This document shows, piece by piece, positions 7,041 to 15,469 of a stretch of 32,457 nt of DNA (position 1 is the first letter of the stretch; the number at the start of each line of letters is the position of its first letter). The stretch comes from an uncultured Bacteriovoracaceae bacterium (GTDB lineage Bacteria; Bdellovibrionota; Bacteriovoracia; Bacteriovoracales; Bacteriovoracaceae): assembly GCA_937931205.1 (NCBI GenBank), contig CALHBF010000003.1, positions 1 to 32,457 of the forward strand, written 5' to 3'. The position numbers were made by a program, and so were the translations under genes. The notes beneath the pieces were generated by a model that saw only the letters and a list, made by a program, of their open reading frames with translations, was not told the DNA's origin and ran no database searches.

Positions 7041-10000
7041 AAGATATCTCCATAGACTTGAGTAAATCTTTTATAACGGACTTCACGATACCCTTTAATG
7101 CTATCGAGTTCTTTGAGCTTTTTCATCTCAAGACCCGTCAAGAGGTCCCTACGGATGGTTTCATTGATTTTCTTTTCCTTGCTATGCCAAGTCGTAAGAA
7201 GGATTCTCAAAATTCGCATATGTCTCATGATATTGAGCATCCAAGGTTTTGGAGAGAAATCAAATTCGATTTTCTTATTACCCACATCAAAACTTGGACG
7301 ATTAATATGCTTCACCGTAAAACTTGTTCCTAAGTCGTAATAACGATAGAAGTCCTCATTCTGCTTCAAAGGAGAAATCATCGCCTGTGAAACAAACACT
7401 TCATCTTTAATAAAGTATGTACGTGCCAAAGTTCTTACTGCAATCTTAAAGGCCTCTCCTTGATATTTCTGCTGAAGTTCAATAGCGTCCTGATAGAAAG
7501 CTGTTAAAAACTTACCTTGATCAAAAATAATAAGATCATGCAGGTAGCGATGAATATGACTCAAATCTAGTTCAGGAAACTTTTCCACAAAGATTTTTTC
7601 AAATGCAGTAAAGAGCAACTCAAAGCGCTCGTTATTTTGCCAAGGATAAGCGGCCATCTTCACACTCTCAAGAGTAAGAAGTCTTGTTTGGTCAGCTTTT
7701 TCCTCTACTTCGATTGGTGCTTCAATGAACATACGGCCCATTTGGAAGGCCTTCCAGTTATTGTCGAATTCAGCACGAGGCGTGGCCTTCTTAAAAGCAT
7801 TCTCCATATCTTTCAGATTAAAAGGGATAAGTCCTTTCTGGAATGCCAGACCCAGCACCATCGCCGAAGCATAAACAGGACGTCCCAGATAAGCTTGCGC
7901 CAGCTTTTTCATAGGAGCAAAGATAACTCGATCACCTAATTTTTCTTTTAGACTCTGGCGTAGGGCTTCTTCTGTTTGAACATCTTTTTCAATTCCTCGA
8001 TCAAGAAGGATGGAAAGTGGAATCTGATAATGAGAATCACAGATCAGAATTCCGTTCTTTGATAGGTAATCCGTTGCTCTCGCTCCTTCCAGAAGATCAG
8101 GAGATAAAACCACATCGGCCATATTCATTGGCACCATTGGCCCATGAGAGCGACTTTTCGGGTAAATGGAAACGTGACTCATTACTGATCCGTTTCTTTG
8201 AGCAAGACCTTTTTGATCTACGAATTTAAAATCTAAATCATCACGACCGCTCATATCAGTACTGGCCTCTGCCAGAACTCGAGAAATAGTTGTTACACCA
8301 CTTCCACCCACTCCAATCACAATGGCGCGATAAGGGTTGTTTTTAGAAATATCTTCAAGGCTCTTCTCAACCTTAGGTAAAGGAGTATCTCTTAATTCAA
8401 AGGCCGTCGCTGATTTGTACTTTGTCGGATGATAATCACTCACCTCAACCAATTCAAAACTTGGACAGGCCTTAATTTTGGTACAATAAGAATCTGAAAC
8501 ACAAATCTGTGGATCGATCGTAACTTTCGGCCCATAGGCATCAAAAGTTTGTGATAGCCCTGGACATCCTGTCATCTCCACACATTCTCTACAATCTTCA
8601 CAGGCAAGAGTGTTAATTTGATAGAACTCTCGTTTCTCTTGAGTTCCATTCTTGAAGATCTCGCGTTCTTCTCTTTTCTTTCGTCCGTGAAAAGTGAGTC
8701 CGCACTCTTTGTTAGAGACAATAACTTTCACTCCTGGTCTTAAAACAAGATCAGTCAGAAGATTTTTATAAAAGTAGCGATCACTTGGATTAACTTCCAT
8801 GGCCTGAGTTACTTTCATTGTCTTCACAACTTCCAACATATTCTGACGAGGTCGGTGATGGCCATCGACACTAGTTCCCGTTCTTGGAGTCACCTGATGT
8901 CCTGTCATCGCCGTATTGTCGTTATCAAGAAGAATATACGTGATGTTATGTCCTAACTGAACCGAGTTAGAAATAGAAGTTAGTCCTGAGTGAAAGAACG
9001 TCGAGTCCCCCATCAGAACAACTGATGGGTTCGTAGTAAAGATATCTGTTCCTGCTCCTAATGATCCTCCTTGGCCCATGGCCGAAAGGTCATGCATCTC
9101 TTTAAAAGGCTCAAGGAAAGAGAGAGAGTAGCAACCAACATCTCCGTGAGAGATGAGGTTAATATCTTTATCTTTGAGAACACAACGCACTTCTTTCATG
9201 ATGGAAAGAGTTTCGCGGTGAGGACATCCTGGACAAAAAGTGGGAAGACGCTTGGCCACTTCAACATTGAGTTTAACAACTTCATTCTGACAATCAGCAC
9301 TCTTAAATGAAAGCACATCAAGAGCGAGATTCATTTTTTTATAGATGTCGTTATAGGCAAGCCCTCCCCAAGCACTGAATCCTTCTATGTCATGGGAAAA
9401 TTTCTTTCCAAGGATTTTGAGGTTCAATCCATGGGTGGCAATCAAGTTTTTTATTTCACCTTCAAGAAAGCCTCGTTTTTCTTCTACGACTATGATGGCC
9501 TCTTTGTTGGCAAGAAAAGATAGAATATTTTCTTCAATCAATGGATATGAAGCACCCACTTTATATAAAGCAACTTCATCTAAAAGATCTGAATCTTCTA
9601 AAACCTGTTTTAATGTTTCAAAAACGGCACCGGCACTGATCACCCCCATTTTTGATTCTTTCTTCCCAAGCTCTCGATCAAGTTTTAAATCCTTGAGAGC
9701 TTTAAGCACTTTAGGAAAACGATTATTAATCATCTCGATATCAGCAAGCAGTGAGTTCGGTGGAACCATCACATTGCTTGAGAGATTAAAGTTTTTTGGT
9801 TCGAGAGTTACTGGCTCATTTTGAACAGCTCTAAAATCTCCTACTTCAACTCTCCCTCCACCTTCAGCAAGGTTTGTTGTGAGAAGAAGGCCCGTATAAA
9901 CGCTACTGTCTTGTGAAAGTTTTAAAGCAAGAGCAACCCAATCTTTTAACTCTTGCGGAGTTGCCGGCTCTAAGAATGGCATATGAAGATGCTTAAAAAG

Positions 10001-10378
10001 ATAACGAGAATCAGCTGGAGTTGACGTTGAAATCGACCAAGGATCATCTCCAACGGCAACCACTACTCCTGATGGGCCAGGGTTAGCAAAGTTACCAACT
10101 GATAACGCATCACTTGCAACATGCAGTCCCATTGACTTCATCGCTACTAACACATTCTGTCCTGCTAATTTAGCCCCACCTGCCATCGCCGCAGCATTGG
10201 CCTCAGAGTTAGCAAGAACAACCTTGATGCCATCTTTGGCCAATTCCTCTCGACGCTCGAAAAGAATATTAAAAAAATCGGCAAGGGGCGAACCTGGATA
10301 CCCTGTGTAAAGTTCAAAGCCTGCTTCCAGCGCGCCCTGAATGAGTAATTCGTTGCCATTCAAAATTTTATAGCTCAT
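7037..10378 (-). CDS. iorAB: Indolepyruvate:ferredoxin oxidoreductase, single-chain IorA-IorB fusion
   Basis: Oxidative decarboxylation of aryl-pyruvates to aryl-acetyl-CoA using TPP and iron-sulfur clusters, cytoplasmic. The 1113-aa chain holds an N-terminal pyrimidine-binding half (YTGYPGSPLADFF, ~25-37) and then FCPGCPHRE with C382 and C385. A TPP-binding region follows, with GDSTFFHSG and DNDNTAMTGHQ. Next are cluster ligands C593-x2-C596-x2-C599-x5-C605 and C626-x5-C632-x5-C638, the spacing of the long aerobic one-chain family. The fused beta subunit starts with IGVGGSGVTTISRVLAEA (~688). A long C-terminal extension, typical of the ~1150-aa family, ends the protein. The start has AGGA 6 nt upstream. 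It is co-transcribed with the downstream Nudix-MBL gene. Indole-, phenyl- and hydroxyphenyl-pyruvate are the usual substrates. The nearby hpd and paa genes favour phenylpyruvate as one of them. Confidence 0.93.
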   Translation of the reverse strand: MSYKILNGNELLIQGALEAGFELYTGYPGSPLADFFNILFERREELAKDGIKVVLANSEANAAAMAGGAKLAGQNVLVAMKSMGLHVASDALSVGNFANPGPSGVVVAVGDDPWSISTSTPADSRYLFKHLHMPFLEPATPQELKDWVALALKLSQDSSVYTGLLLTTNLAEGGGRVEVGDFRAVQNEPVTLEPKNFNLSSNVMVPPNSLLADIEMINNRFPKVLKALKDLKLDRELGKKESKMGVISAGAVFETLKQVLEDSDLLDEVALYKVGASYPLIEENILSFLANKEAIIVVEEKRGFLEGEIKNLIATHGLNLKILGKKFSHDIEGFSAWGGLAYNDIYKKMNLALDVLSFKSADCQNEVVKLNVEVAKRLPTFCPGCPHRETLSIMKEVRCVLKDKDINLISHGDVGCYSLSFLEPFKEMHDLSAMGQGGSLGAGTDIFTTNPSVVLMGDSTFFHSGLTSISNSVQLGHNITYILLDNDNTAMTGHQVTPRTGTSVDGHHRPRQNMLEVVKTMKVTQAMEVNPSDRYFYKNLLTDLVLRPGVKVIVSNKECGLTFHGRKKREEREIFKNGTQEKREFYQINTLACEDCRECVEMTGCPGLSQTFDAYGPKVTIDPQICVSDSYCTKIKACPSFELVEVSDYHPTKYKSATAFELRDTPLPKVEKSLEDISKNNPYRAIVIGVGGSGVTTISRVLAEASTDMSGRDDLDFKFVDQKGLAQRNGSVMSHVSIYPKSRSHGPMVPMNMADVVLSPDLLEGARATDYLSKNGILICDSHYQIPLSILLDRGIEKDVQTEEALRQSLKEKLGDRVIFAPMKKLAQAYLGRPVYASAMVLGLAFQKGLIPFNLKDMENAFKKATPRAEFDNNWKAFQMGRMFIEAPIEVEEKADQTRLLTLESVKMAAYPWQNNERFELLFTAFEKIFVEKFPELDLSHIHRYLHDLIIFDQGKFLTAFYQDAIELQQKYQGEAFKIAVRTLARTYFIKDEVFVSQAMISPLKQNEDFYRYYDLGTSFTVKHINRPSFDVGNKKIEFDFSPKPWMLNIMRHMRILRILLTTWHSKEKKINETIRRDLLTGLEMKKLKELDSIKGYREVRYKRFTQVYGDIL

Positions 10379-10437
10379 GGTTGTCCTAGATGAGGATAAT
10401 TTAATTGTCCAAATAGCATAGAATTATGGAAGGCAAA

Positions 10438-10968
10438 ATGGAAGAAAGAGATAACATTTTAATCGCACAAACCGTCGCTATTTTAGTTGATGGAAATAAT
10501 ATTGAGCGCTCCCTGGAATCAGAGTATGAAAACTCGCACATCATGATCAATTTTGATGTTTTAATACCCAAACTTTTAAGATCGAGAGGTCTAAACCGCC
10601 TAATTTACTTTCGTGAAGGAAAAAATATTTCCTCTAAGCTGGCCGAGCGTCTTCACTCCAAGTATTTCGGCTCAGTTCGCCCCTGTCATAAATCTGCCGA
10701 TATCCCTTTGAGTATTAATGCCACCCAACTGGCCTCTAAGGTTGATGCCATAATCATTCTCTCAGGAGATTCTGATTATGTGGAACTGGTCAGGCATTTA
10801 AAAAGCGAAGGTGTTCGAGTGGAAATTTGCGCGGTTGAATCAACTACCGCCGGCGTTTTAAAAGAAGAGGCAGATTATTTTCATTCAATAACTTTTGATG
10901 ACTGTTTCGTTCTCCCGCAAGCAGCTTCCTTCTCGAAGAAAGCTTCCAAGAAGAAGAAAAAGACCTAA
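10438..10968 (+). CDS. NYN/LabA-type putative nuclease
   Basis: 176-aa NYN (PIN-like) domain protein. Visible family features are ILVDGNNIE near the N-terminus, the middle YFREGK and KSADIPLSINATQLA, and IIILSGDSDYVELVRHLKSE with GVRVEIC. These supply the conserved acidic metal-binding residues of an RNase fold. The tail is lysine-rich (KKASKKKKK), which suits nucleic-acid binding. I prefer the ATG at 10438, because GGAAGG lies 4 nt upstream. An in-frame ATG at 10426 has no ribosome-binding site. It is divergent from iorAB, sharing a ~60-nt gap. Target RNA unknown. Confidence 0.88.
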   Translation: MEERDNILIAQTVAILVDGNNIERSLESEYENSHIMINFDVLIPKLLRSRGLNRLIYFREGKNISSKLAERLHSKYFGSVRPCHKSADIPLSINATQLASKVDAIIILSGDSDYVELVRHLKSEGVRVEICAVESTTAGVLKEEADYFHSITFDDCFVLPQAASFSKKASKKKKKT

Positions 10969-10971
10969 TTT

Positions 10972-11001
10972 TTGACAAAGCGGACCTGATTCATTCAAGA
11001 T
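10972..11001 (+). promoter_or_regulatory. Candidate promoter of hpd
   Basis: A perfect TTGACA (10972-10977) is followed after 18 nt by CAAGAT (3/6 match to TATAAT), 29 nt before the start codon. The weak -10 makes this tentative. Confidence 0.3.
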
Positions 11002-11029
11002 GATTCTATACATTTTTTAGGAGTCTTTT

Positions 11030-12085
11030 ATGAGTCAGAACCCTGCCGGACTTAAGAATATTGATCACCTCGAATTCACAGTAAATGACCTTTCAAGCCC
11101 AACAGTAAAACTTTTTAATACCATGGGATTTGCGCAGACTGCAAAATCAAATGATGCAGTTCTTTACACTCAAGGCCAAGTGCGCTTCCTTGTTACGGGA
11201 AGCAATGATGAAAAGGCTCTTTCACGCCAATACTTTAACAAGCACGGTGAAGGTGTCAGTAAGATTTCTTTCACTGTAGAAAACGTAGAAAAAGCACTTG
11301 ATGTCACTCTGAAAAATGGAGCGAAACTCGTTGTCGATTTTAAAGTTGAAGAGACTGAAAATGGTCTTGTAAAAACGGCAGCTATCCAAGGTTTTGGAGA
11401 CGTTATTAACGAGTTTGTTGAACGTCCCACGAGCACTTTCCGCCCAGGTTTTAAACATATTGAAAATGATTCAACGGCCAGACCTCTAAAAACAAGAATG
11501 TCTCGTATTGATCACCTGACCAACAACGTTCCTGTTGGAGAAATGGATCACTGGGTAGAATTTTATAAAAGAACTTACGGATTTGTAGAAACTCGCTACT
11601 TTGATATTAAGGGGGCCAAAACAGGTCTGAATTCAAAAGTAGTTCAATTAGCGGACAATTCCATCATTATCCCGATTAACCAACCTGAGAAAGAAGGTGG
11701 GAAATCACAAATCCAAGAATTTCTTGATATGCACAAAGGACCTGGTGTTCAACACATCGCCCTAATGACTCCGGACATTATCTCAAGTATTGGAGAACTT
11801 CGTGGCCGTGGCCTGCAATTCTTAGACACTCCTTCGACATATTACGAAGCAATTCCGACTCGCCCGTTCAAAGTTGAAGAAGATCTTAATATTTTGGAAG
11901 ATCTTAAGTTATTGGTAGATGGTGATGAGAAGGGTTATCTCCTGCAAATTTTCTCACAAAACGCCGTTGGACCGCTTTTCTTCGAGTATATTCAGAGAAA
12001 AAACCACTGGGGCTTTGGTAATGGTAACTTTCAGGCACTTTTTGATGCCATTGAGAGAGATCAGGAAAGAAGAGGATATCTTTAA
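11030..12085 (+). CDS. hpd: 4-hydroxyphenylpyruvate dioxygenase
   Basis: Converts 4-hydroxyphenylpyruvate and O2 to homogentisate and CO2, the committed step of tyrosine breakdown, in the cytoplasm. The 351-aa protein has the two vicinal-oxygen-chelate halves of the family. The iron ligands are H162 (SRIDHLTNN), H242 (GVQHIAL) and E319 (FFEYIQRK), nearly at the positions of the Pseudomonas enzyme. The C-terminal helix FGNGNFQALFDAIERDQ gates the active site in the family. The start has AGGAG 6 nt upstream. It is monocistronic, with a strong terminator directly after it and paaF next. Homogentisate dioxygenase and later genes are not in this window. Confidence 0.96.
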   Translation: MSQNPAGLKNIDHLEFTVNDLSSPTVKLFNTMGFAQTAKSNDAVLYTQGQVRFLVTGSNDEKALSRQYFNKHGEGVSKISFTVENVEKALDVTLKNGAKLVVDFKVEETENGLVKTAAIQGFGDVINEFVERPTSTFRPGFKHIENDSTARPLKTRMSRIDHLTNNVPVGEMDHWVEFYKRTYGFVETRYFDIKGAKTGLNSKVVQLADNSIIIPINQPEKEGGKSQIQEFLDMHKGPGVQHIALMTPDIISSIGELRGRGLQFLDTPSTYYEAIPTRPFKVEEDLNILEDLKLLVDGDEKGYLLQIFSQNAVGPLFFEYIQRKNHWGFGNGNFQALFDAIERDQERRGYL

Positions 12086-12090
12086 GAGTA

Positions 12091-12118
12091 AAAGGGCCAG
12101 TTTTCTGGCCCTTTTTTT
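12091..12118 (+). terminator. Intrinsic terminator of hpd
   Basis: AAAGGGCCAG (12091-12100), TTTT loop, CTGGCCCTTT and a run of seven T ending at 12118. It begins 5 nt after the hpd stop and separates hpd from the paa operon. Confidence 0.92.
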
Positions 12119-12130
12119 ATCGATCTTATT

Positions 12131-12160
12131 TTGACATCTCCCTCTCAAAACAGCTACCTT
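12131..12160 (+). promoter_or_regulatory. Candidate promoter of the paa operon
   Basis: A perfect TTGACA (12131-12136), 18-nt spacer, then TACCTT (3/6). It lies between the hpd terminator and paaF, where an operon promoter is needed. It has the same architecture as the candidate hpd promoter. Confidence 0.45.
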
Positions 12161-12207
12161 TTATGCTTATTTGAATAATGCTTTTAAGCTTCTGGAAGGT
12201 AAGGCAA

Positions 12208-12999
12208 ATGACCGTCGAATATCAAAACTTAATTGTCGAAAAAAACTTCAGACAAGATCCGCATATAGCACTTGTTCGACTAAATCGTCCGCAAGTTCTC
12301 AATGCTCTTTCAACAGATCTGATGAAAGAATTGCTAGAAGCTTTATTCTCTCTTGAAGATGATTCTTCAGTGCGTGTGATTATTATCACTGGTAATGATC
12401 GTGCCTTTGCTGCTGGAGCAGATATTGCGCAACTAATGAAAGCAACACCAGTTGATCAGATCAATGATTCTCGTCTACGCATTTGGAAACAACTGGCCCT
12501 GATTACCAAGCCGGTTATTGCTGCAGTCAATGGCTTTGCCCTTGGTGCTGGATGTGAACTAGCAATGAACTGTGATTTTATTATTGCTGGAGATTCTGCT
12601 CAGTTTGGTCAGCCTGAAATTAATATTGGAACAATCCCAGGGGCCGGTGGTACACAACGTCTCACTCGTGCAGTGGGAAAATCGAAAGCAATGTTCTCAG
12701 TCCTTACAGGTTCGATGATGAGCGCTCAAGACGCCTTTAGAGACGGACTGGTAGCTAAAGTTGTTCCTAGTGAATCACTGATGAATGAGACATTTGAAAT
12801 TGCAAAAATTATTTCTCACAAAGCTCCTGTTGCTGTGAAACTTGCTAAAGAAGCAATTAATGCTGCTTTTGAAATGCCATTAAGTTCCGCACTTGATTTC
12901 GAACGTAGAAATTTCTATTTAACTTTTGCCAGTCGTGATCAAAAAGAAGGAATGAGTGCCTTCCTTGAAAAACGTACACCGGAATACAAGGGGGAATAA
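12208..12999 (+). CDS. paaF: Enoyl-CoA hydratase, PaaF-like
   Basis: 263-aa crotonase-family hydratase. It adds water to a 2-enoyl-CoA; in the phenylacetate pathway this is 2,3-dehydroadipyl-CoA. The oxyanion-hole stretches are FAAGADIAQL and NGFALGAGCELAM. Both catalytic glutamates are present, E117 (GCELAM) and E137 (GQPEINIGTIPGAGG), so this is an active hydratase. I moved the start from the ATG at 12178 to the ATG at 12208, because GGAAGG lies 8 nt upstream and the family N-terminus begins there. Its stop overlaps the paaG start by one base (TAATG). It heads a run of eight co-directional genes. A general fatty-acid hydratase is the alternative; the context favours PaaF. Confidence 0.88.
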   Translation: MTVEYQNLIVEKNFRQDPHIALVRLNRPQVLNALSTDLMKELLEALFSLEDDSSVRVIIITGNDRAFAAGADIAQLMKATPVDQINDSRLRIWKQLALITKPVIAAVNGFALGAGCELAMNCDFIIAGDSAQFGQPEINIGTIPGAGGTQRLTRAVGKSKAMFSVLTGSMMSAQDAFRDGLVAKVVPSESLMNETFEIAKIISHKAPVAVKLAKEAINAAFEMPLSSALDFERRNFYLTFASRDQKEGMSAFLEKRTPEYKGE

Positions 13000-13781
13000 T
13001 GTTTGAGTTTATTGAAACCAATATTACGAACAACACTCTTGTCATTACGATCAACAGAGAAAAAGTTTACAACGCTCTTAATACGAAAAGTAAAATGGAG
13101 ATCATTAAGGCCATTAAATCAGCGGCCAAGGATGATACTGTTCGCTCAATCGTTTTGACTGCTAAAGGTAAGGCCTTCTGCTCTGGTCAGGATCTCAATG
13201 ATAGAACAGTGAATGATCCAGGTAAAAGAGTTGATATCGGAAAAACAATTGAAGAAGAATGGAATCCTCTTGTGCTTGCCATTCGCAACTCTGAGAAACT
13301 AGTCATTGGTGCTATCAATGGTGTTGCGGCAGGAGCAGGACTTTCTGTTGCCCTTGCCTGCGATATCAAAGTAGCTGCTGCCGGAACTCGCTTCATTTGT
13401 GGTTTTACACAAATCGGTCTTGCACCTGATGCAGGTCTTTCAAGCACTCTCGTTAAAAGCCTAGGATACTCAAAAGCACTCGAGTTTTCTCTGATGGGGA
13501 AACCTCTTCTTGCAGAAGAGTTAGAAAAGTTTAATCTCATCAATCACATTAATCCTTCTCCCCTAGAGAAAGCGATGGAGATTGCAAACTCTATCAATGC
13601 CCTTGCCCCTCTTGCAGTTAAGATGGTGAAGAAAAATCTTAAAGCGGCCATTGATCAGGATTTTGATAAAGTTTTAGAACAAGAAAAATATTCGCAACGC
13701 TTTCTCGGCTTCAGCGATGACTACCAAGAAGGTGTTCGTGCCTTTCTTGAAAAACGCCAACCACAGTTTAAAGGACAATAA
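12999..13781 (+). CDS. paaG: 2-(1,2-epoxy-1,2-dihydrophenyl)acetyl-CoA isomerase, PaaG-like
   Basis: 260-aa crotonase-family protein. PaaG turns the ring epoxide of phenylacetyl-CoA into the seven-membered oxepin-CoA and also shifts a double bond later in the pathway. Family marks are SGQDLNDR, INGVAAGAGLSVALACDI and FTQIGLAPDAG with the single acidic residue D144. The two hydratase glutamates are replaced, as expected for an isomerase. It starts at the last base of the paaF stop, so translation is coupled. The next gene encodes the PaaA-like oxygenase that would make its substrate. Confidence 0.87.
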   Translation: MFEFIETNITNNTLVITINREKVYNALNTKSKMEIIKAIKSAAKDDTVRSIVLTAKGKAFCSGQDLNDRTVNDPGKRVDIGKTIEEEWNPLVLAIRNSEKLVIGAINGVAAGAGLSVALACDIKVAAAGTRFICGFTQIGLAPDAGLSSTLVKSLGYSKALEFSLMGKPLLAEELEKFNLINHINPSPLEKAMEIANSINALAPLAVKMVKKNLKAAIDQDFDKVLEQEKYSQRFLGFSDDYQEGVRAFLEKRQPQFKGQ

Positions 13782-13790
13782 GGAGTACAT

Positions 13791-14609
13791 ATGAATAACT
13801 ACACTCAAGAAGATTTAGAACTTTTCGAAGACATCAAAAACGGTAAGACATTTGATAGCACGGATCTAATGCCTGATATCTACCGCAAAAATCTTATGAA
13901 CCTCCTTTGGATGCAAGCGGATTCTGAATACGCTGGTGGTCTTGGTTATATGCCTTGGATTGCTAAAGCACCAAACGCTCATGAGCGCGTTCTTGTTGCT
14001 CAAATCGTAAAAGATGAAATGAGACATGCTCACGTGATCTACAGAATTCTAGATGATCTTGGAGAAAGAACTCACGATCATATGCTTGCTCACGAGTTTG
14101 ATTACAGAATTCCGGATGATCTTGCGAACATCGGCTTCTCTCGTGTAAAAAAAGATAAGCGCGTAAATATCTTCTACTACAACATCACTTACTGGGAAGA
14201 TTTCTGTCTTTTCAATTTCCTTATGGACAGAGCCGCTGGTCACCAGCTTGAAGATACTCTTGAATCAAGCTTCATTCCTTGGAAAAATGCTATTGGTACA
14301 ATCTGTAAGGAAGAGCATATGCACCTTGCTCACGGAGATAAAACTGTTAAAGCACTTGCTCAAGATCCAAATACAAAAGCATTCTTACAAGAGCGCTTAA
14401 ATCTTTGGTGGCCACGAGTGATGAACGTTTTTGGTAAGAGTGAGAATGCTGCAAGAAACGATATTTACATCCGTCTTGGTCTTAAGAAGAGAACTAATGC
14501 AGAAGTAAGAGACGCATTCGTTACTGAGATCACTGAAAAATGTAAGGAATGGGGATTAACAATTCCTGAGTACATTGAAGCTGAACAACCACTTAACTAT
14601 ACAGTATGA
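13791..14609 (+). CDS. PaaA-like diiron oxygenase subunit, without PaaBCDE partners nearby
   Basis: 272-aa ferritin-like diiron protein of the phenylacetyl-CoA 1,2-epoxidase PaaA family. The alignment with E. coli PaaA (from memory) is clear: LMPDIYRKNL, then ADSEYAGGL with E46, KDEMRHAHVIY with E76 and H79, FLMDRAAGH, CKEEHMHLAHGD with E174, E175 and H178, and WWPRVMNVFG. It is ~37 residues shorter than E. coli PaaA. It stops soon after LTIPEYIEAE, so the C-terminal arm is missing. AAGGAG sits 5 nt before the ATG, and the stop overlaps the next gene (ATGA). No paaB, paaC, paaD or paaE is adjacent, which is unusual because the known epoxidase needs PaaA, PaaB, PaaC and the reductase PaaE. Either the partners are elsewhere, or this is a different enzyme working alone or with another reductase. 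Confidence 0.85.
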   Translation: MNNYTQEDLELFEDIKNGKTFDSTDLMPDIYRKNLMNLLWMQADSEYAGGLGYMPWIAKAPNAHERVLVAQIVKDEMRHAHVIYRILDDLGERTHDHMLAHEFDYRIPDDLANIGFSRVKKDKRVNIFYYNITYWEDFCLFNFLMDRAAGHQLEDTLESSFIPWKNAIGTICKEEHMHLAHGDKTVKALAQDPNTKAFLQERLNLWWPRVMNVFGKSENAARNDIYIRLGLKKRTNAEVRDAFVTEITEKCKEWGLTIPEYIEAEQPLNYTV

Positions 14610-15469
14610 ACATAAACAAAGTACTCATCATCGGTGCTGGAACCATGGGTTCCGGCATCGCTTGGTGGTTTTCTAGTCTCGGCATTCAAGTTCATCTGCA
14701 AGATGAGTCTGATGAGCAACTTCTCAAAGCAAAAGAATACTGCACTTCTCAGACCCTCAAATGGGCTGCTAAAAATCAACTAGATCAAAGAATCACCCAA
14801 GACATTCTCAATCTTACAAAATTCATCAAAAAAAATGAGTGGGATAAAGATTATGATTTAGTGATTGAGGCGATCATTGAGAATCTTGAAATCAAAAAGG
14901 GATTATTTCGTGCCCTTGATGAATTCATGGATCAAAAAACAATCATTGCTTCCAATACTTCAAGTTTTCCGATTGCTCTATTAGGTGAAGATTTAACTCC
15001 AGAAAGACAAACAAACTTTTTGGGACTGCACTTCTTCAACCCTGCTCCGGTGATGAAACTGGTGGAAGTGATCTCAAGCGTTCATACGGATAAGACTCTG
15101 GCACGTGACCTCTACTCATGGTTTGAGGCCAAAGGTAAAGCTCCTGCTCTTTGCAAAGACTCTCCAGGGTTTATCGTTAATCGAGTGGCCCGTAATTTTT
15201 ACGGAGAACCTCTGCGTATTGCCCAAACCGATGATGAGCAGAAATTTAAAGAAATTGATCACATATTAAAAGAAGTTGGCGGATTTAAGATGGGACCATT
15301 TGAATTGATGGATCTTATCGGTGTAGATGTGAACTACTCGGTAACGTGTTCTGTTTGGAATGCTTACGGGCAAAATCCACGTTTTACCCCTCACAAACTT
15401 CAAGAAGACCTGGTGAAAGAGAAAAGACTAGGCAGAAAAACAAAAAGAGGATTCTATCGTTATGAATAA
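14606..15469 (+). CDS. paaH: 3-hydroxyacyl-CoA dehydrogenase, N-terminal part of a split PaaH
   Basis: 287-aa NAD-dependent dehydrogenase that oxidises 3-hydroxyadipyl-CoA to 3-oxoadipyl-CoA in the phenylacetate pathway. It has the Rossmann motif IGAGTMGSGIA (residues ~8-18), IIASNTSSFPI, the catalytic-histidine region LGLHFFNPAPVMKLVEV and CKDSPGFIVNRVARNF. It ends with the first dimerisation domain (GGFKMGPFELMDLIGVD ... GRKTKRGFYRYE). E. coli PaaH is ~475 aa with a second such domain. Here that part is encoded separately by the next gene, which overlaps by 8 nt in another frame. This half is complete for catalysis. It is coupled to the PaaA-like gene by an ATGA overlap. Confidence 0.9.
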   Translation: MNINKVLIIGAGTMGSGIAWWFSSLGIQVHLQDESDEQLLKAKEYCTSQTLKWAAKNQLDQRITQDILNLTKFIKKNEWDKDYDLVIEAIIENLEIKKGLFRALDEFMDQKTIIASNTSSFPIALLGEDLTPERQTNFLGLHFFNPAPVMKLVEVISSVHTDKTLARDLYSWFEAKGKAPALCKDSPGFIVNRVARNFYGEPLRIAQTDDEQKFKEIDHILKEVGGFKMGPFELMDLIGVDVNYSVTCSVWNAYGQNPRFTPHKLQEDLVKEKRLGRKTKRGFYRYE

